A stretch of DNA of 7,540 nucleotides from Gemmatimonadota bacterium (GTDB lineage: Bacteria; Gemmatimonadota; Gemmatimonadetes; Gemmatimonadales; GWC2-71-9), in assembly GCA_003220855.1 (NCBI GenBank), contig QHTP01000122.1:1-7540 (forward strand). Direction: 5' to 3'. The position numbers were made by a program, and so were the translations under genes. A model generated the notes under the pieces. It did no database searches. It saw only the letters and a program-made list of their open reading frames with translations, and had not been told where the DNA came from. Shown piece after piece: positions 5,885 to 7,540 of the stretch (within the stretch, counting starts at the first letter, position 1; each line of letters opens with the position of its first letter).

Positions 5885-7540
5885 CTCTCGCTCGCGGCCG
5901 CCGTGGGACGGAAGATCTCGTTGCGGCGGTCCACGATCGTCGCCTGGGCGCGCAGGGCGGCGAGGTACTGCTGGATGCGCGCCTGCGCGATCGGCCGTAC
6001 CAGCGTCTCCCGCTGCTGATCGCGTTGCTTCCGCCAGGCCGCGGAATCGGCGGTCGTCCGGGCGATCCCCTGTAACAGGAACAACCCCGTCTCGCCGGCG
6101 ATGAGCGGAGTGCGCTCCCCGGGGCGCAGCGCGAACGCGGCTCCCAGCACCACGGGGTTGCGTGTGAACTCGGGTCCGGCGCTCACCCGCGTGAACGGTC
6201 CCTCCTTCTCTGCGTGCAGGCCTCGTGCCCGGGCCGCGGCGAGCAGATCGGGGACGTCGCGCAGGTCCCGCGCCACCTGCTCGGCGTGGTCCCGGGCCAA
6301 TGCCTTTTTCCTCTCGCGGCGCACCTCGTCGAGCACCCGGGCGCGTAGCTGGGAGAGGGGAGGAACGCCGGCCGGCTCCAGGGAGTCGAGCCGGAACACG
6401 TAGCTGGCCCGCGGCCCGTCGATCACCGGGCTCGTTTCGCCGGGGCGGGCGTCGAATGCCCAGACGCTCACATCGGGCACGGGGCCCGCGGGGAGCACGA
6501 GCCGCTCGCCCTGCACGAGCTTGGGCGCCCGCGCGAGCGGCAGGTTGAGTACGTGCGCCGCGCTGTCGAGCCTGTGGCCGTCGCTCTGATCCGCCGCCAC
6601 CCGGTCGAGTGAGTCCGTGCGCGCATCGACCGCGTCGAGGTGCTTTCCCTGGAGCGTGATCGCCACCAGGATGTGTCGCACGCGCACCGAGTCACCCTTC
6701 GCGGCGTCTATGCGAATCAGGTGATACCCGAACGTCGACAACACCGGTAGGCTCACGACGCCGACCGGGAGGGATCGCAGCGCGGCGACGAACTTCGCGT
6801 CGAAGCCGCGCTGGTTGCGCTTGATCCAGCCCAAGTCGCCGCCCCGCGCCCCGCTCCCGGAGTCGGCCGACTCTTTCTTCGCGACCTCTTCGAATTTTGC
6901 CTTTCCGCTCGCGAGCCCCGCCCGCACGGCCTGCGCCCGGGCGAGCGCCGCCGCGCTATCCCGGGTGTCCGGGACGCGCGGCTGCTCGAGATAGCTGAGC
7001 CACGCGGCGGCCGGCCGCTTGAAGTCCTTTCGGTGCGTCTCGTAATACTGCTGCTGCTCGGCGTCCGACACCGGCGCGAGCGAATCGGGAACGTCCTCGG
7101 GTCGCACGGCGACCACCGCGACGGTCACGGATTCATGCTGATCGCGCCAGATACGCCAGAGCTGGGCGTCGGAGACGTACACGTCCGCGGTGAGGTACTC
7201 TTGCAGCTTGCGCTGGGGGAGGTAATCGCGATACAGCTGCTCGATCTGGCCGCTGAACTCGGGGCCCGCGCTCGACAGATAGCGCTGCCACTTGGTGATG
7301 TCGAACTGACCGTTGGTCTGAAACGTGGCCTCCTGCAGCACCTGCTGCAGGATTTGCGGGGGCGGCCCGCTGCGGGCCGCCCGGATGATCTCCGCGTCCG
7401 AGACCGAGATCCCGAGACGCCGGTACGCGCGCTCCAGCAGGATGTTGTGAATGAACTGATCAGCGACCTGGTTCTGGATCTGCTGCTCGTCCTCGCGGCT
7501 CAAGCGCCCGCCTCCCTGCTGCCGCCGGTACTGCTCGAGG
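5881..7540 (-). CDS. PpiD/SurA-like periplasmic peptidyl-prolyl isomerase family protein, N-terminus beyond window
   Basis: This is probably a periplasmic chaperone for newly exported and outer-membrane proteins, anchored in the inner membrane. The frame is open through the window edge: 12 complete codons (LEQYRRQQGGGR) precede the TTG at 7503-7501 with no start among them, so the true start and any membrane anchor lie outside. About 553 residues are visible; PpiD relatives usually have slightly over 600. Counting from that TTG, residues 1-110 are a helical SurA-type N-terminal domain. Residues about 165-267 form a parvulin (PPIC) domain with FEEVAKKESADSGSGARGGDLGW and a terminal GYHLIRI. 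Residues about 272-375 look like a second, degenerate parvulin beginning VRVRHILVAI. A C-terminal helical region closes the protein (about 380-540). The first domain lacks the usual histidine of the opening strand (AAWLSYLEQP), so isomerase activity is doubtful. It converges on tatA and overlaps its stop. Confidence 0.9.
   Translation of the reverse strand, partial: LEQYRRQQGGGRLSREDEQQIQNQVADQFIHNILLERAYRRLGISVSDAEIIRAARSGPPPQILQQVLQEATFQTNGQFDITKWQRYLSSAGPEFSGQIEQLYRDYLPQRKLQEYLTADVYVSDAQLWRIWRDQHESVTVAVVAVRPEDVPDSLAPVSDAEQQQYYETHRKDFKRPAAAWLSYLEQPRVPDTRDSAAALARAQAVRAGLASGKAKFEEVAKKESADSGSGARGGDLGWIKRNQRGFDAKFVAALRSLPVGVVSLPVLSTFGYHLIRIDAAKGDSVRVRHILVAITLQGKHLDAVDARTDSLDRVAADQSDGHRLDSAAHVLNLPLARAPKLVQGERLVLPAGPVPDVSVWAFDARPGETSPVIDGPRASYVFRLDSLEPAGVPPLSQLRARVLDEVRRERKKALARDHAEQVARDLRDVPDLLAAARARGLHAEKEGPFTRVSAGPEFTRNPVVLGAAFALRPGERTPLIAGETGLFLLQGIARTTADSAAWRKQRDQQRETLVRPIAQARIQQYLAALRAQATIVDRRNEIFRPTAAASES

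Noticed and set aside
5894..5901. GCGGCCGC palindrome near the convergent stops as a terminator or binding site
   Set aside because: It is a short GC palindrome with no loop or T-tract and is expected by chance in DNA of this composition.

Overview
The window is a high-GC, gene-dense stretch of bacterial chromosome with almost no intergenic DNA. It carries housekeeping and envelope genes: a histidine-degradation pair, a cytoplasmic tetratricopeptide (TPR) protein, a long-chain polyprenyl diphosphate synthase, a small DUF4321-type membrane protein, a TatA translocase subunit, and a convergent PpiD-like periplasmic folding factor cut by the right edge. The gene content and the PpiD-like protein suggest a diderm (Gram-negative) bacterium. 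A Gemmatimonadota-like lineage fits the style of the genes, but this is an inference from gene flavour and order, not from a marker gene.

Layout. Bases 1-540 are the C-terminal third of urocanase (hutU). It runs directly into imidazolonepropionase (hutI, 552-1835, perhaps initiating at a CTG at 537). Together they perform consecutive steps of histidine degradation: urocanate to imidazolonepropionate to N-formimino-glutamate. A tandem array of a 7-bp unit sits inside the hutI reading frame at 706-738. The 3' end of hutI contains a promoter-like sequence (about 1784-1812), and hutI overlaps the next gene by 14 nt.

Bases 1822-5884 hold four co-directional genes with gaps of 1, 3 and 12 nt: a TPR / disordered linker / TPR protein, the polyprenyl synthase, the DUF4321-like protein and tatA. 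They look like one transcription unit, probably started from the promoter inside hutI. Three of the four act on the envelope: isoprenoid side-chain synthesis, a small membrane protein and Tat export.

Bases 5881-7540 on the minus strand encode a SurA/PpiD-type peptidyl-prolyl isomerase family protein whose N-terminus lies outside the window. It converges on tatA so tightly that the two stop codons share the palindrome CTAG at 5881-5884.

I see no tRNA, rRNA, CRISPR array, insertion sequence, phage gene or defence system. No stretch over 300 bases lacks a gene. The most unusual feature is the in-frame heptanucleotide array in hutI: its 7-bp period gives no stop codon in any of the six frames. 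The rest is ordinary core-genome content with some tight gene junctions.
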